A program made the position numbers and the translations under genes. Positions 33,626-42,316 of a stretch of 64,000 nucleotides of DNA are shown here, piece after piece (the stretch's first letter is position 1; each line of letters opens with the position of its first letter). Below the pieces are notes generated by a model. The model saw nothing but the letters and a program-made list of their open reading frames with translations. It did not search any database and was not told the origin of the DNA. Source of the stretch: Stutzerimonas stutzeri (GTDB lineage: Bacteria; Pseudomonadota; Gammaproteobacteria; Pseudomonadales; Pseudomonadaceae); the NCBI RefSeq assembly GCF_000590475.1, contig NZ_CP007441.1:1122443-1186442 (forward strand), written 5' to 3'.

Positions 33626-36337
33626 TCATGCCTGAGGCGTGTCCACTCCTAACGAATCGGTATATTCCTGCAGCTTGCGTTCAGCTTCGCTCAGGCGAAC
33701 CTGGGCGGCCTCGATCGCGCTGGCTTCGCTGGCCTCGTCGCGCTCCAGCTTACGTAGGTCGGCACGGGCGAAGGCCACTTCGGTCTTTAGCGCGCGGGCC
33801 TGCTCGTCCACCGGGCGTTTCTCGGTGCGAACCAGTTCTGGTGCGGGCTTTCCCGAATTCGCCTCGGCGTCATGCAGTGCTTGCTCGGCGCTGGCCAAGC
33901 CATCACGGAGCCTGCTCAGTTCCGCCTCCTCGGCGCCACTCTTTTCGGCCTTCTTCAGCTCGGCTCGCTTCATCGCCAGTTCGATTTTGGCTTTCTTCAA
34001 GACATCGTCGCTGGCCGGTTTGGTTGGGGCAGCGGCAGGTGCGCTCTGCTGCGCCGCGGCGAGGGCCTGCTCGGCCGTGGCCAGTTGGCTCTGAAGTTTG
34101 CTCAGTTCGCTCTGTTGGTCTGTATCCAGCGTTTGGAGTTTTTCCAGCTTGCGAATCTGCGCGCGCAGCATGGCCGCTTCGATCTTGGTTTTCTTCAGGG
34201 CTTCGTCGTCGGCCGCTTTGGCCGGAGCGGTGGCAGGTGCGCTCTGCTGCGCGGCCGCGAAGGCCTGCTCGGCCGTGGCCAGTTGGCTCTGAAGTTTGCT
34301 CAGTTCGCTCTGCTGGTCCGCGTCCAGCGTTTCGAGTTTTTCCAGCTTGCGGATCTGAGCACGGAGCATGGCGGCTTCGATCTTGGCTTTCTTCAGCGTA
34401 TCGTCATCGACTGGTTTGGCTGGAGCGGTGGCAGATGCACTTAGCTGTGCAGCGGCGAGGGTTTGTTCGGCCTTCGCCAACTGCCCCTGTAGCGTGGTCA
34501 GTTCGCTCTGTTGGTCCGTGTCCAGCGTTTCGAGTTTTTCCAGCTTGCGAATCTGTGCCCGCAGCATGGCCGCTTCGATCTTGGCTTTTTTGGCGGCTTC
34601 ATCGGAGGCTGGCACTGGCGCAACTGGCAACGGCGGAGCGGCGAGGATTGCGTCGTCCATTGCCTTTTGCGCCGCAGATGCGGCCTGGCGCAATTCGGCG
34701 ACCTGGGATTCAAGCTCCGGCGTTGCGTGAGCGGCAAGCTGCTTCTCGGCCTTCTTCAGGGCAACCTGGGCCATGCTCGCTTCGATTTTGAGCTTCTTCT
34801 GCTCATCGGACAGCCCGGCTTTGGTCGCCTGAACGCGCGCGACTGGATCGTCCTGGCTGGCGGTCGCGCTGGTTTCGGCCTGCACGGCTTTGGCTCGGGC
34901 GGCCCGCTCGGCGCGTGCCTTGCGGTCAGCCTCCTTCTGTTCTTCAGCGCGTCGCAAGCGCTCCTGGCGAAGTTCAAAGCGTTGCTTGGAGTGTTCGGCC
35001 TTTTGTTGTTTCTGCTCCAGCGTGCGGATTTCACCCTTGGCGGCGCGGTAGTACTGCACCAAGGGAATGCTCGAGGGGCAGACATAGGCGCAGGCGCCAC
35101 ACTCGATGCAGTCGAACAGGTTATAGGCCTTGAGCTGTTCATGCTCCTGGCCCAGCGCGAAGAAATGCAGCTGTTGCGGCAACAGGCTGGCCGGGCAAGC
35201 CTCTGCACACTCGCCACAGCGAATGCACGGCAGCGCCGGCGGAGGCGGTGGCAGTTCTTCCAGAGTACTGGCGAGCAGGCAGTTGGTGGTCTTGATCAGC
35301 GGGACATCCATCGATGGCAGAGTGAAGCCCATCATCGGCCCGCCCATGATCAAGCGGTTGAGTCGGTTCTGCTCCAGACCGGCAAAGGCCAGCAGGTCGG
35401 TCACCGGGGTGCCGATCAGCACCTCGACATTCATGGGCCGCGTCAGCGCTTCGCCAGTCAGCGTGGTGATACGTGAGATGAGCGGCTTGCCCAGCAGCAC
35501 CGCATCATGAACGGCCACGCAGGTGCCGACGTTCTGGCAGAGCATGCCGATATCCGCCGGCAACCCGCCACTGGGGACTTCTTCACCAGTGAGTATCTGT
35601 ATTAGCTGCTTTTCGCCCCCGGAGGGGTACTTGGTCGGAAACACCTTTACCACATAGCTACGCTCACCAACGGCCGCGCGCACGGCTTCGATGGCCTCGG
35701 GCTTGTTGTCTTCGATGCCGATCAGCACCTGCTCCGGCTGGATCAGGTGCGCGATTATTTCGATGCCGGCGACCAGCTCCGCGGCTTTCTCACGCATCAG
35801 CAGGTCGTCGGCGGTGATATAGGGCTCGCATTCGGTCCCGTTGATGATCAACGTGTGAATGTGCTGACTGGGTGGGGTCGTCAGCTTGACGCCAGTGGGA
35901 AAGCCCGCGCCACCGAGGCCGCTGATGCCAGCCTGGCGAATCAGCTCCAGCAGCCCGCTTGGCTGGATGGCCTTGTAGGCCGTTTGCGGCTCCAGTTCGA
36001 TCCACTCGTCTCGCCCATCGCTGTCGATGACGATGGCTGCGCTGAGCATGCCCGACACGTGAGGGTAGGGCTGAGGACCGATGAAACTGATGGTGCCCGA
36101 CGTAGGCGCGTGTACCGGCGCGCTGACGAAGCCCGTGGCCTCGGCAATTTTCTGTCCCTTGAGCACGTGCTCGCCCAAGGCGACGCAGGGTTCGGCCGGG
36201 GCGCCGAGATGCTGGGCGAGCGGCACCACCAGCCGAGCGGGCAGCGGTGGCTGCTGGATCGACATGCGGTTGGACAGCTCTTTACGCTCCGGCGGGTGAA
36301 TGCCGCCATGGATATCCCAGACGTTCAGCGAAGTCAT
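33626..36337 (-). CDS. rsxC: Rsx/Rnf electron transport complex subunit C, repeat-extended
   Basis: A 903-residue peripheral subunit. The N-terminal part has the RnfC domain and flavin/NADH-type glycine segment GLGGAGFPTGVK. Two [4Fe-4S] motifs follow: CIRCGECAEACP from C371 and CIECGACAYVCP from C410. From about 430 to the end it is alanine/lysine/glutamine-rich and helical. Residues 583-780 are three near-identical 66-residue repeats, flanked by degenerate copies. RsxC tails vary in length among gammaproteobacteria; this one is long. It overlaps rsxB by 4 bp. Confidence 0.95.
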   Translation of the reverse strand: MTSLNVWDIHGGIHPPERKELSNRMSIQQPPLPARLVVPLAQHLGAPAEPCVALGEHVLKGQKIAEATGFVSAPVHAPTSGTISFIGPQPYPHVSGMLSAAIVIDSDGRDEWIELEPQTAYKAIQPSGLLELIRQAGISGLGGAGFPTGVKLTTPPSQHIHTLIINGTECEPYITADDLLMREKAAELVAGIEIIAHLIQPEQVLIGIEDNKPEAIEAVRAAVGERSYVVKVFPTKYPSGGEKQLIQILTGEEVPSGGLPADIGMLCQNVGTCVAVHDAVLLGKPLISRITTLTGEALTRPMNVEVLIGTPVTDLLAFAGLEQNRLNRLIMGGPMMGFTLPSMDVPLIKTTNCLLASTLEELPPPPPALPCIRCGECAEACPASLLPQQLHFFALGQEHEQLKAYNLFDCIECGACAYVCPSSIPLVQYYRAAKGEIRTLEQKQQKAEHSKQRFELRQERLRRAEEQKEADRKARAERAARAKAVQAETSATASQDDPVARVQATKAGLSDEQKKLKIEASMAQVALKKAEKQLAAHATPELESQVAELRQAASAAQKAMDDAILAAPPLPVAPVPASDEAAKKAKIEAAMLRAQIRKLEKLETLDTDQQSELTTLQGQLAKAEQTLAAAQLSASATAPAKPVDDDTLKKAKIEAAMLRAQIRKLEKLETLDADQQSELSKLQSQLATAEQAFAAAQQSAPATAPAKAADDEALKKTKIEAAMLRAQIRKLEKLQTLDTDQQSELSKLQSQLATAEQALAAAQQSAPAAAPTKPASDDVLKKAKIELAMKRAELKKAEKSGAEEAELSRLRDGLASAEQALHDAEANSGKPAPELVRTEKRPVDEQARALKTEVAFARADLRKLERDEASEASAIEAAQVRLSEAERKLQEYTDSLGVDTPQA
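33998..34591 (-). repeat. Three tandem 198-bp in-frame repeats inside rsxC
   Basis: Three copies (34394-34591, 34196-34393, 33998-34195), each 66 codons, beginning KK(A/T)KIEAAMLRAQIRKLEKL and ending in an A/P/Q/S-rich linker. The phrase GCTTCGATCTTGG recurs at exactly 198-bp spacing. Degenerate copies continue on both sides (about 34592-34790 and 33830-33997). Confidence 0.95.
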
Positions 36338-36909
36338 GCGGCCTGCTCCCGGTCACTGGCGATCAGTTGGCCTGGCGTCAGCGGTTGGTCCCACTTCCAG
36401 CTTTGCAGGTTGCTGCCGACTTCGATCATGTCGATACAGTCCACCGGGCAGGGCTCTACGCAGAGGTCGCAGCCGGTGCACTCGGAAACGATGACCGTGT
36501 GCATCTGCTTCGCCGCGCCGACAATGGCATCGACCGGGCAGGCCTGAATGCACTTGGTGCAACCGATGCACTCGGCCTCGCGGATATAGGCAACGCGGGG
36601 TGGGACTTCGCCCTCGACGGCGTCCAGTGGCTCGGGTTCGACGTCGAGCAGGTCGGCCAGGGCCTGGATGGTCGACTCGCCGCCCGGTGGGCACTTGTTG
36701 ATCTTGTCGCCGCCAGCGATCGCCTCGGCGTAGGGCTTGCAGCCCGGGTAGCCGCACTGGCCGCATTGTGTCTGCGGCAGCAGCGCATTGATCTGTTCGG
36801 CGATCGGGTCCCCTTCCACGCGAAAACGCACCGCGGCGAATCCGAGGATCGCTCCGCACACCAGGCACAGCGCCAGGAGCGAGAGCACGGCAATCACAAC
36901 CAGACTCAT
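36334..36909 (-). CDS. rsxB: Rsx/Rnf electron transport complex subunit B
   Basis: A 191-residue polyferredoxin with one N-terminal helix (about 3-25). A [4Fe-4S] site follows at C49, C52, C57 and C73 (QCGQCGYPGC). Two ferredoxin motifs come next, CIGCTKCIQACPVDAI and CTGCDLCVEPCPVDC. It relays electrons between the RsxC side and the membrane subunits. It overlaps both neighbours by 4 bp, showing translational coupling. Confidence 0.97.
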   Translation of the reverse strand: MSLVVIAVLSLLALCLVCGAILGFAAVRFRVEGDPIAEQINALLPQTQCGQCGYPGCKPYAEAIAGGDKINKCPPGGESTIQALADLLDVEPEPLDAVEGEVPPRVAYIREAECIGCTKCIQACPVDAIVGAAKQMHTVIVSECTGCDLCVEPCPVDCIDMIEVGSNLQSWKWDQPLTPGQLIASDREQAA

Positions 36910-37490
36910 AGCTTGATCAACCCACTGAAGCCCATGAACGCCAGCGACATCAATCCGGCCGTGATCATGCCGATGGCAGCGCCCTGGAAAGACCTTGGGA
37001 CGTCGGCAATGGCGATGCGCTCACGCATGGCGGCAAACAGCACCAATACCAGCGAGAAGCCCAGGCCGGCGGCAAAACCGTTCGCCGTAGCGGTAATGAA
37101 GGTGAACTCTGTTTTGTTGGCATTGAGCAGCGCGACGCCGAGGACGATGCAATTGGTGGTGATCAACGGCAGGAAAATCCCTAGGACGCGGTACAGCAGG
37201 GGACTGGTCTTGTTCACCACCATTTCGGTGAACTGCACCACCACGGCGATCACCAGGATAAAACTGATAGTACGTAGAAATTCGAGATCCAGCGGTTTCA
37301 ACACGTACTGCTGAACGATGTAGCTGCACATCGCTGCCAGGGTCAGGACGAAGGTCGTGGCCAGGGATAGGCCGATGGCGGTTTCGATTTTTTTCGAAAC
37401 GCCCATGAACGGGCATAGACCCAGGAACTGCACCAGCACGAAATTATTGACCAGGATGGCGCTAACCATGATCAGGGCGAGTTCGGTCAT
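36906..37490 (-). CDS. rsxA: Rsx/Rnf electron transport complex subunit A
   Basis: A 194-residue six-helix membrane subunit starting MTELALIMVSAILVNNFV, the family N-terminus. NFVLVQFLGLCPFMGVSKK and LPLITTNCIVLGVALLN are conserved. The open frame extends 46 codons upstream but is polar and unlike RsxA. It is the first gene of rsxABCDGE-nth; the promoter should lie in 37491-37720. Confidence 0.96.
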   Translation of the reverse strand: MTELALIMVSAILVNNFVLVQFLGLCPFMGVSKKIETAIGLSLATTFVLTLAAMCSYIVQQYVLKPLDLEFLRTISFILVIAVVVQFTEMVVNKTSPLLYRVLGIFLPLITTNCIVLGVALLNANKTEFTFITATANGFAAGLGFSLVLVLFAAMRERIAIADVPRSFQGAAIGMITAGLMSLAFMGFSGLIKL

Positions 37491-37720
37491 TGCGGGGTTC
37501 CTATGGCGCTCTGCATGAGCCGAGGCTAAAAGGCCGCCATTATCGGGGAACCGGTGGCAGCCATACAAGGCCGCGACGGTCTGCAGTGTCCGCTCATGCT
37601 GCGGTCGGTGACACATATGGAAATGCACCAGCCGTCCGCTCGATTATCAACCAGCTATTGCCTGTGGTCTGATGGGATGAGGCCGCAGCTTTCAGGCAGA
37701 GCGGCTGCTGGAGGTATCCA

Positions 37721-38164
37721 ATGAACGTTCGAATGGCGGTCCTATTGCTCGGGTTGGGGTTCGGCTCCCAGGCCTGTGCAGATTCGAGGGGTGGCGTGTG
37801 GTTCTACCAGCCGGACGGCGGCAGTTATCATGTCGAAAGCCGCTCGTACCAATACGACCCTCGCAGTCCGTACTCTAACTACCGGCAGTATCCGCAGAAT
37901 CTGCCGCCGCGCTATCAGGGGCAGCTTCCTCAGCAGTATTACGATCGGCACCGAGGGTCTGATCCGCGGCGCTGGAGTCCCGGGCGCAGGGATGAAATTC
38001 ATCAGCGGCAGCGTTGGGACAATGAGCGTCGGCAAGGATTTCAACAGCCTCACCGCTGGAGTCGCGACCAGTCTCAGAACTTTGGGCGGTCGCCCCTGGT
38101 CCGCGATGGACGCGATTATCCGATGCATCAACGGCGCGACTTCAATAATCGCCATTACCGCTGA
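37721..38164 (+). CDS. Secreted Gln/Arg/Tyr-rich protein of unknown function
   Basis: A 147-residue protein with a signal peptide (about 1-20, ending ACA) and then low-complexity sequence rich in R, Q, Y, S and H, such as YSNYRQYPQNLPPRYQG and HQRRDFNNRHYR. The mature part is strongly basic with no cysteines. It has a good Shine-Dalgarno (CTGGAGG). I do not recognise a family. An envelope or polyanion-binding role would be speculation. It is convergent with the enoyl-CoA hydratase and divergent from rsxA. Confidence 0.7.
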   Translation: MNVRMAVLLLGLGFGSQACADSRGGVWFYQPDGGSYHVESRSYQYDPRSPYSNYRQYPQNLPPRYQGQLPQQYYDRHRGSDPRRWSPGRRDEIHQRQRWDNERRQGFQQPHRWSRDQSQNFGRSPLVRDGRDYPMHQRRDFNNRHYR

Positions 38165-38175
38165 GTGCTTTCCCT

Positions 38176-38198
38176 CCCGGCCAACCACACCGGCCGGG
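38176..38198. terminator. Hairpin between two convergent genes
   Basis: CCCGGCC / GGCCGGG stem with a 9-base loop, 12 bp after the secreted-protein stop, in the convergent spacer 38165-38301. No T-tract. Confidence 0.4.
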
Positions 38199-38301
38199 GG
38201 GCCGAGCGGGGGCAGGCTTGGTAGCGTCAGGCTCTGCAGTGCTCGGCCCCGCCTACGGCCTTTGCCAAACAAATCTTCTGGCGTTGCGGCCACGCCGGTC
38301 T

Positions 38302-39123
38302 TCAGCGATTTCTCCAACGCGGATCGCGCTTTTCCAGGAAGGCGTTGACGCCCTCCAAAGTGTCTTCGGCTTCAAACAGATCGACGAAGGCCTCCCGCTC
38401 GGCGGCCGCAAGGCACACGGGCCCGCGGCTACGCATCGAGTCGATCAGCGGTTTGATCGTACGCACCGAAACGGGGCTCTGGCGCGCGACCCGAGAGGCC
38501 AGCAGCAATGCATGTCCACGCGCTTCGCCAGGCTCCACGACCTGTTCTACCAGACCAATACGCAGGGCCATATCCGCCGTTACCCGTTCACCGCAGAGGA
38601 TTATTCGCTTGGCCCAGCCTTCGCCCACCAGCCAGGCGAGCGCCTGTGTGCCACCGGCGCAGGGCAGCAAGCCGACCGAAGCTTCCGGCAAGCCGAGCTG
38701 AGCCTGTTGTTCGGCAATGCGGATATCGCAGGCCAGGGCGCATTCGAGGCCGCCGCCGAGCGCGAAACCATTGATGGCTGCTATCGATACCCCGCGAAAC
38801 TCGCGCAGAGCCTCGAAGGCATTGCCGAAGCGCTTCGCCATCTCCCGTGCACGGGTACGGTCACCGTCGGAGAAAAGCTTGAGATCGGCGCCAGCGCTGA
38901 AGAATTTCTCGCCTTGGCCGCTGATGACCAATGCGTAGACTTCGTCGTCATGGTTCAGATGCTCGACCACCTGCTTGAGGCCGATCAATGAGTCGCGATC
39001 CCAGGTATTGGCAGGTGGATGATTGATGGTGATCAGTGCGGTATGCCCATGCTTCTCTACGGTCAGCTTGTGAGTCAGGTCGAAGACTCCAGACTTGTAA
39101 GGTTCAACTGCGGTCGTGCTCAT
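38302..39123 (-). CDS. Enoyl-CoA hydratase/isomerase with canonical active site
   Basis: A 273-residue crotonase. Both catalytic glutamates are present: GGGLECALACD and LGLPEASVGLLPCAGGTQ. The first oxyanion segment is KFFSAGADLKLF. It should hydrate 2-enoyl-CoA in fatty-acid or related acid breakdown. The start MSTTAVEPYK is chosen; 38 upstream codons in frame are not crotonase-like. No other fatty-acid gene is adjacent, so the pathway is not defined. Confidence 0.88.
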   Translation of the reverse strand: MSTTAVEPYKSGVFDLTHKLTVEKHGHTALITINHPPANTWDRDSLIGLKQVVEHLNHDDEVYALVISGQGEKFFSAGADLKLFSDGDRTRAREMAKRFGNAFEALREFRGVSIAAINGFALGGGLECALACDIRIAEQQAQLGLPEASVGLLPCAGGTQALAWLVGEGWAKRIILCGERVTADMALRIGLVEQVVEPGEARGHALLLASRVARQSPVSVRTIKPLIDSMRSRGPVCLAAAEREAFVDLFEAEDTLEGVNAFLEKRDPRWRNR

Positions 39124-39336
39124 GGTGATGGTTATCCTCGTCGGGATTCGATGCGTGCCCCTCGTCTGCATCAGATGCGCGAATAGCCTGTGTGTTGCAG
39201 AACAGTCGTCGTGACAGAACTGCTTCCGGTAAGACAAGTCTAGGTGCGATTACTTCCGCCAGGGCGGGATGCCGTATAGGCGGGCTGGGTGCTGCCGCGG
39301 AGGCGGATGAACCTCCCGGGTACGGACGATGCCCCT

Positions 39337-39366
39337 GGAGCGGCCTGGGGCAACCCATGCCGCTCC
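39337..39366 (-). terminator. Long hairpin after the binding-protein gene
   Basis: GGAGCGGC...GCCGCTCC with an inner TGGG/CCCA stem, loop GCAA on the + strand, 8 bp beyond the stop of the binding-protein gene. It is a plausible terminator without a good T-tract. Confidence 0.45.
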
Positions 39367-39374
39367 TTCCGCGC

Positions 39375-40619
39375 TTATTGCAGTGCCAGCGCTTGGCCAC
39401 CTGCGCGGCGCTCGGCCTGCCATTCGGCGAGGGATGGCGCAGCCTGCTCACCGGTCAGACGGTGGACGATTTCGAAGTAGTCCTGCTTGAAGCGGTCTTT
39501 GAGTACCTCTTCGCGCGGCTTGACCTTCACTGCGTATACCGTCTGCACGTTCTGGTGATCGAAGGCGCGCCATTGCTGCTCGCCCTTGAGCAGGCTGTAC
39601 CGATGGCCTTCGAGCGCAGCGATGATTCGTTCGCTGTCCAAGCTGCGCGCGCGCGTCGCCGCGTCGGCCCATTGATAAACGATGCTGTAGGCCGAAGCGG
39701 CCGAGCTGGAAGGGTGAGTCTGGTAGCGCTCATCGTAGTGCTCGACGAACTGTTGGCCCGCTACCGACCCTTCCAGCTCAGGTACGCGCCAGGTCCAGGG
39801 CTCGGTGCCCAGCACGCCGCGCATGAGGTCGGGACCTGCCGTTTCGACCATGCTCAGCGTGAGGTTGGGGACGGCGACCTGCATCCTCTTGTTCAGGCCG
39901 AGTTCGTCGGCAATTCGCATCGCGCGGACCAGATCTTCACCGAACAGCACTAAAACCAGCACTTCGGCGTCGCTCTTGGCTACCTGTGTCAAAGCCTCGC
40001 GGTAGTCAGAGAGGCGTGCGCCGGGAAACGCCGTCTTGATGCCGGGGTGCTGGCTGTTGTTTTGAGTATTGGTCGCCTGGCGCAGAGAGCTTTCGCTGGT
40101 GTGGCCCCAGGTGTAGTCGGAGGTGATGTAGAAGTAACGCTTGTTCGGCAGGTGTTTGTTCAGATACTGGCCCAGCACCTGTGCACTCATCCAGGCGTTG
40201 TTACATTCGCGGAACAGGTAACGATGGGCATCCTTGCCGGTGGTGTCGTTGGAATAGGTGAGCGTACCGAAATAGAGCAGGCCGCGTTCCTTGGCGCGCT
40301 TGCCAGCGGCAATCGCGACTGCGCTCGAGGCGCCGCCAAAAAGCATGGCGGCGCCTTCGTCGGCCAGTTTGTCGACATTGGCTACGGCTTTCTCCGGTCG
40401 CGATGCCGAGTTACGGCTGGAAAGCTTCAACGGTCGGCCCAGCACGCCTCCCTTGGCGTTGATTTCGTCGATAGCCAGTAATGCGCCGCGCATTTGCGAG
40501 AGGCCTTCCTCTTTGTAGCTGCCGGTGCGGGGGTAATTGAGCCCGAGGGTGATCGGGTCGGCAGCTTCAGCAGTCAGGCAGAAACCCAACCCCAAAGCCA
40601 GGAGGGTCGTCCGTTTCAT
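39375..40619 (-). CDS. Periplasmic ABC-type branched-chain amino acid/amide binding protein, orphan
   Basis: A 414-residue periplasmic-binding-protein family 6 member (LivJ/UrtA type) with signal peptide (about 1-19, ending AEA). DPITLGLNYPRTGSYKEEG and GAAMLFGGASSAVAIAAGK are typical of the N lobe. No permease or ATPase genes lie nearby, so it may serve a distant transporter or a sensor. The start is the ATG giving the signal peptide MKRTTLLALGLG. Ligand unknown. Confidence 0.87.
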   Translation of the reverse strand: MKRTTLLALGLGFCLTAEAADPITLGLNYPRTGSYKEEGLSQMRGALLAIDEINAKGGVLGRPLKLSSRNSASRPEKAVANVDKLADEGAAMLFGGASSAVAIAAGKRAKERGLLYFGTLTYSNDTTGKDAHRYLFRECNNAWMSAQVLGQYLNKHLPNKRYFYITSDYTWGHTSESSLRQATNTQNNSQHPGIKTAFPGARLSDYREALTQVAKSDAEVLVLVLFGEDLVRAMRIADELGLNKRMQVAVPNLTLSMVETAGPDLMRGVLGTEPWTWRVPELEGSVAGQQFVEHYDERYQTHPSSSAASAYSIVYQWADAATRARSLDSERIIAALEGHRYSLLKGEQQWRAFDHQNVQTVYAVKVKPREEVLKDRFKQDYFEIVHRLTGEQAAPSLAEWQAERRAGGQALALQ

Positions 40620-40867
40620 TGCAGGATCCTTATTGTAGTTGTTGTTGGCGAGAGCCATTTTTACTGCGCGTTACCACGGTCCGTCACGCTTTCATTGGTC
40701 GTAAACCTGCAGTCGGTTAGCCAATTGTGCGGTGAGCGGCATTTCCGCGGCGCGGCTGGCCGCAAACCTTGCGAAATAAGCGCTGCCAGATATGCGGCGG
40801 AGTGCGGGCATTGACTCTCAGGATCCCTTTCCTTAGGGTTCAGCGCCTCGGCAGATAGGGCAACGCC

Positions 40868-41563
40868 ATGACTCAGGGTGATCGCGTCAAACTCGAAGAT
40901 AGCTGGAAGGCGGCTTTACAGAGCGAGTTCGAACAGTCGTACATGAAGGAGTTGGGCGCGTTTCTGCGTCGCGAAAAGGCGGCTGGAAAAAACATCTTCC
41001 CGCCGGGTCCGTTGATCTTCAATGCCTTGAATTCGACCCCGCTGGAGCAGGTGCGGGTCGTCATTCTGGGACAGGACCCCTATCACGGTCCCGGTCAGGC
41101 GCATGGCTTGTGCTTCTCGGTACAGCCCGGAGTGGCACCGCCCCCATCGCTGCAGAACATCTTCAAGGAGCTCAAGCGCGATTTGAATTTGGACATTCCA
41201 CGCCAAGGTTATCTGCAGCACTGGGCAGATCAGGGCGTACTGATGCTCAACACTTCGCTGACGGTAGAGCAGGGGATGGCTGGGTCACACGCGAAGATGG
41301 GCTGGCAACGTCTGACCGATAGAATTATCGAAGTTGTCAGCGAGCGGTGCTCAAGCGTGGTGTTCATGCTTTGGGGCGCACATGCCCAAGGCAAGGCGAA
41401 ACTGATCGATCCGACCAAGCACCTACTACTCAAGTCGGTTCATCCTTCGCCGCTGTCCGCTCACCGGGGTTTCATAGGCAACGGTCATTTCAGTCGGGCC
41501 AATCAGTTCCTCCAGCAGCAGGGGTTGCCACCGATCGACTGGAAACTACCGGCCGACGTGTGA
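40868..41563 (+). CDS. ung: Uracil-DNA glycosylase
   Basis: A 231-residue family 1 enzyme removing uracil from DNA. The water-activating motif GQDPYHG contains D70, and the C-terminal HPSPLSAHRG loop is at 192-201. LMLNTSLTV is also conserved. Length is normal. It is divergent from the binding-protein gene and convergent with the DUF4142 gene. Confidence 0.98.
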   Translation: MTQGDRVKLEDSWKAALQSEFEQSYMKELGAFLRREKAAGKNIFPPGPLIFNALNSTPLEQVRVVILGQDPYHGPGQAHGLCFSVQPGVAPPPSLQNIFKELKRDLNLDIPRQGYLQHWADQGVLMLNTSLTVEQGMAGSHAKMGWQRLTDRIIEVVSERCSSVVFMLWGAHAQGKAKLIDPTKHLLLKSVHPSPLSAHRGFIGNGHFSRANQFLQQQGLPPIDWKLPADV

Positions 41564-41565
41564 GA

Positions 41566-41589
41566 TTGGTGCCGCAAGCGCGGCACCAA
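41566..41589. terminator. Perfect 10-bp hairpin between convergent ung and DUF4142
   Basis: TTGGTGCCGC-AAGC-GCGGCACCAA starts 2 bp after the ung stop, in a 39-bp convergent gap. It probably acts on ung, and may serve both strands. Confidence 0.65.
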
Positions 41590-41602
41590 CGAGGCTGTAG
41601 GC

Positions 41603-42124
41603 TTATTCTTTACCGCCGTGCGCGGATGCCATTTTCTGGGCATGTTGCAGATGCTGTTCCAGTTCTTTCAGCGTCGATTCGGCAAATTGCTTGAGTTCGG
41701 CATTCTCTCCGCTCTTTACGTATTCGCGATACAGCTCGATGGTCTGCTCGTGCGCAGCTACCTGGTTGTTGGCATAGGCCTTGTCGAAGTTCTCCCCATC
41801 ACGCAACTTCAGGATCATCGCCTTGGCTTTGTCCATCAGCGTCGCTTCGTCGGAAATCTCCAGATCATCATGCTGGCCGGCAAGCTCGGCAAGCTTCTGA
41901 TTCGACTTGGTGTGGTCGTCGATCATTTTCTGCGCAAAGGTCTTGACGTCTTCTGCGGTGCCTTTGTCCAAAGCCAGTTTGGCGGTTTCGATTTCTGCTA
42001 TGCCCTTGGCGGACGCTTCATCGACGAAATTCTCACCCTCCGCTGCCAGTGCAAAGTTGGCTGCTACACCAAACAGCACGGCTGCGGTACCCGAAAAGAA
42101 AGCTTTGGTCGTGCGGGTCATCAT
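41603..42124 (-). CDS. DUF4142 secreted ferritin-like four-helix protein
   Basis: A 173-residue protein with signal peptide (about 1-27, ending ALA) and a DUF4142 domain (about 30-165), helical and rich in E/K/A. Typical phrases are EIETAKLALDKGTAEDVKTFAQKMIDDH and NQVAAHEQTIELY. Such proteins are often envelope or stress linked, but no activity is proven. ATGATG follows AAGGAG; I use the first ATG. Confidence 0.85.
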   Translation of the reverse strand: MMTRTTKAFFSGTAAVLFGVAANFALAAEGENFVDEASAKGIAEIETAKLALDKGTAEDVKTFAQKMIDDHTKSNQKLAELAGQHDDLEISDEATLMDKAKAMILKLRDGENFDKAYANNQVAAHEQTIELYREYVKSGENAELKQFAESTLKELEQHLQHAQKMASAHGGKE

Positions 42125-42289
42125 TGTTCTCCTTCCTCTACCTGACAAGCGGGTGGACCACGGCATGGCCGCGGGGCACCCACCAGATGCGGCAAGAGCG
42201 CCGTCTATTTTGTGACCTGAGGCTGGAAGGTGCGGTTCCTCGTACTCCGGCGAGCGGTCAGAGGCGAAAGGTCGATCTGAGGAAGGAGG

Positions 42290-42309
42290 CGGGTGCCGGG
42301 CGGCACCCG
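42290..42309 (-). terminator. Hairpin after the HDOD gene
   Basis: CGGGTGCCG-GG-CGGCACCCG, a perfect 9-bp stem 7 bp beyond the HDOD stop. There is no T-tract on the transcribed side. Confidence 0.5.
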
Positions 42310-42316
42310 AAGGCAG

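Noticed and set aside
33998..34591. CRISPR-like or mobile repeat
   Set aside because: The repeats are 198 bp, in frame and inside rsxC; there are no spacers and no associated genes.
33586..37314. Long plus-strand open frames (about 400, 320 and 355 codons) opposite rsxC, rsxB and rsxA
   Set aside because: They are R/P/S/C-rich shadows of the repeat-containing rsxC and of rsxB/A; no start signal or domain supports them.
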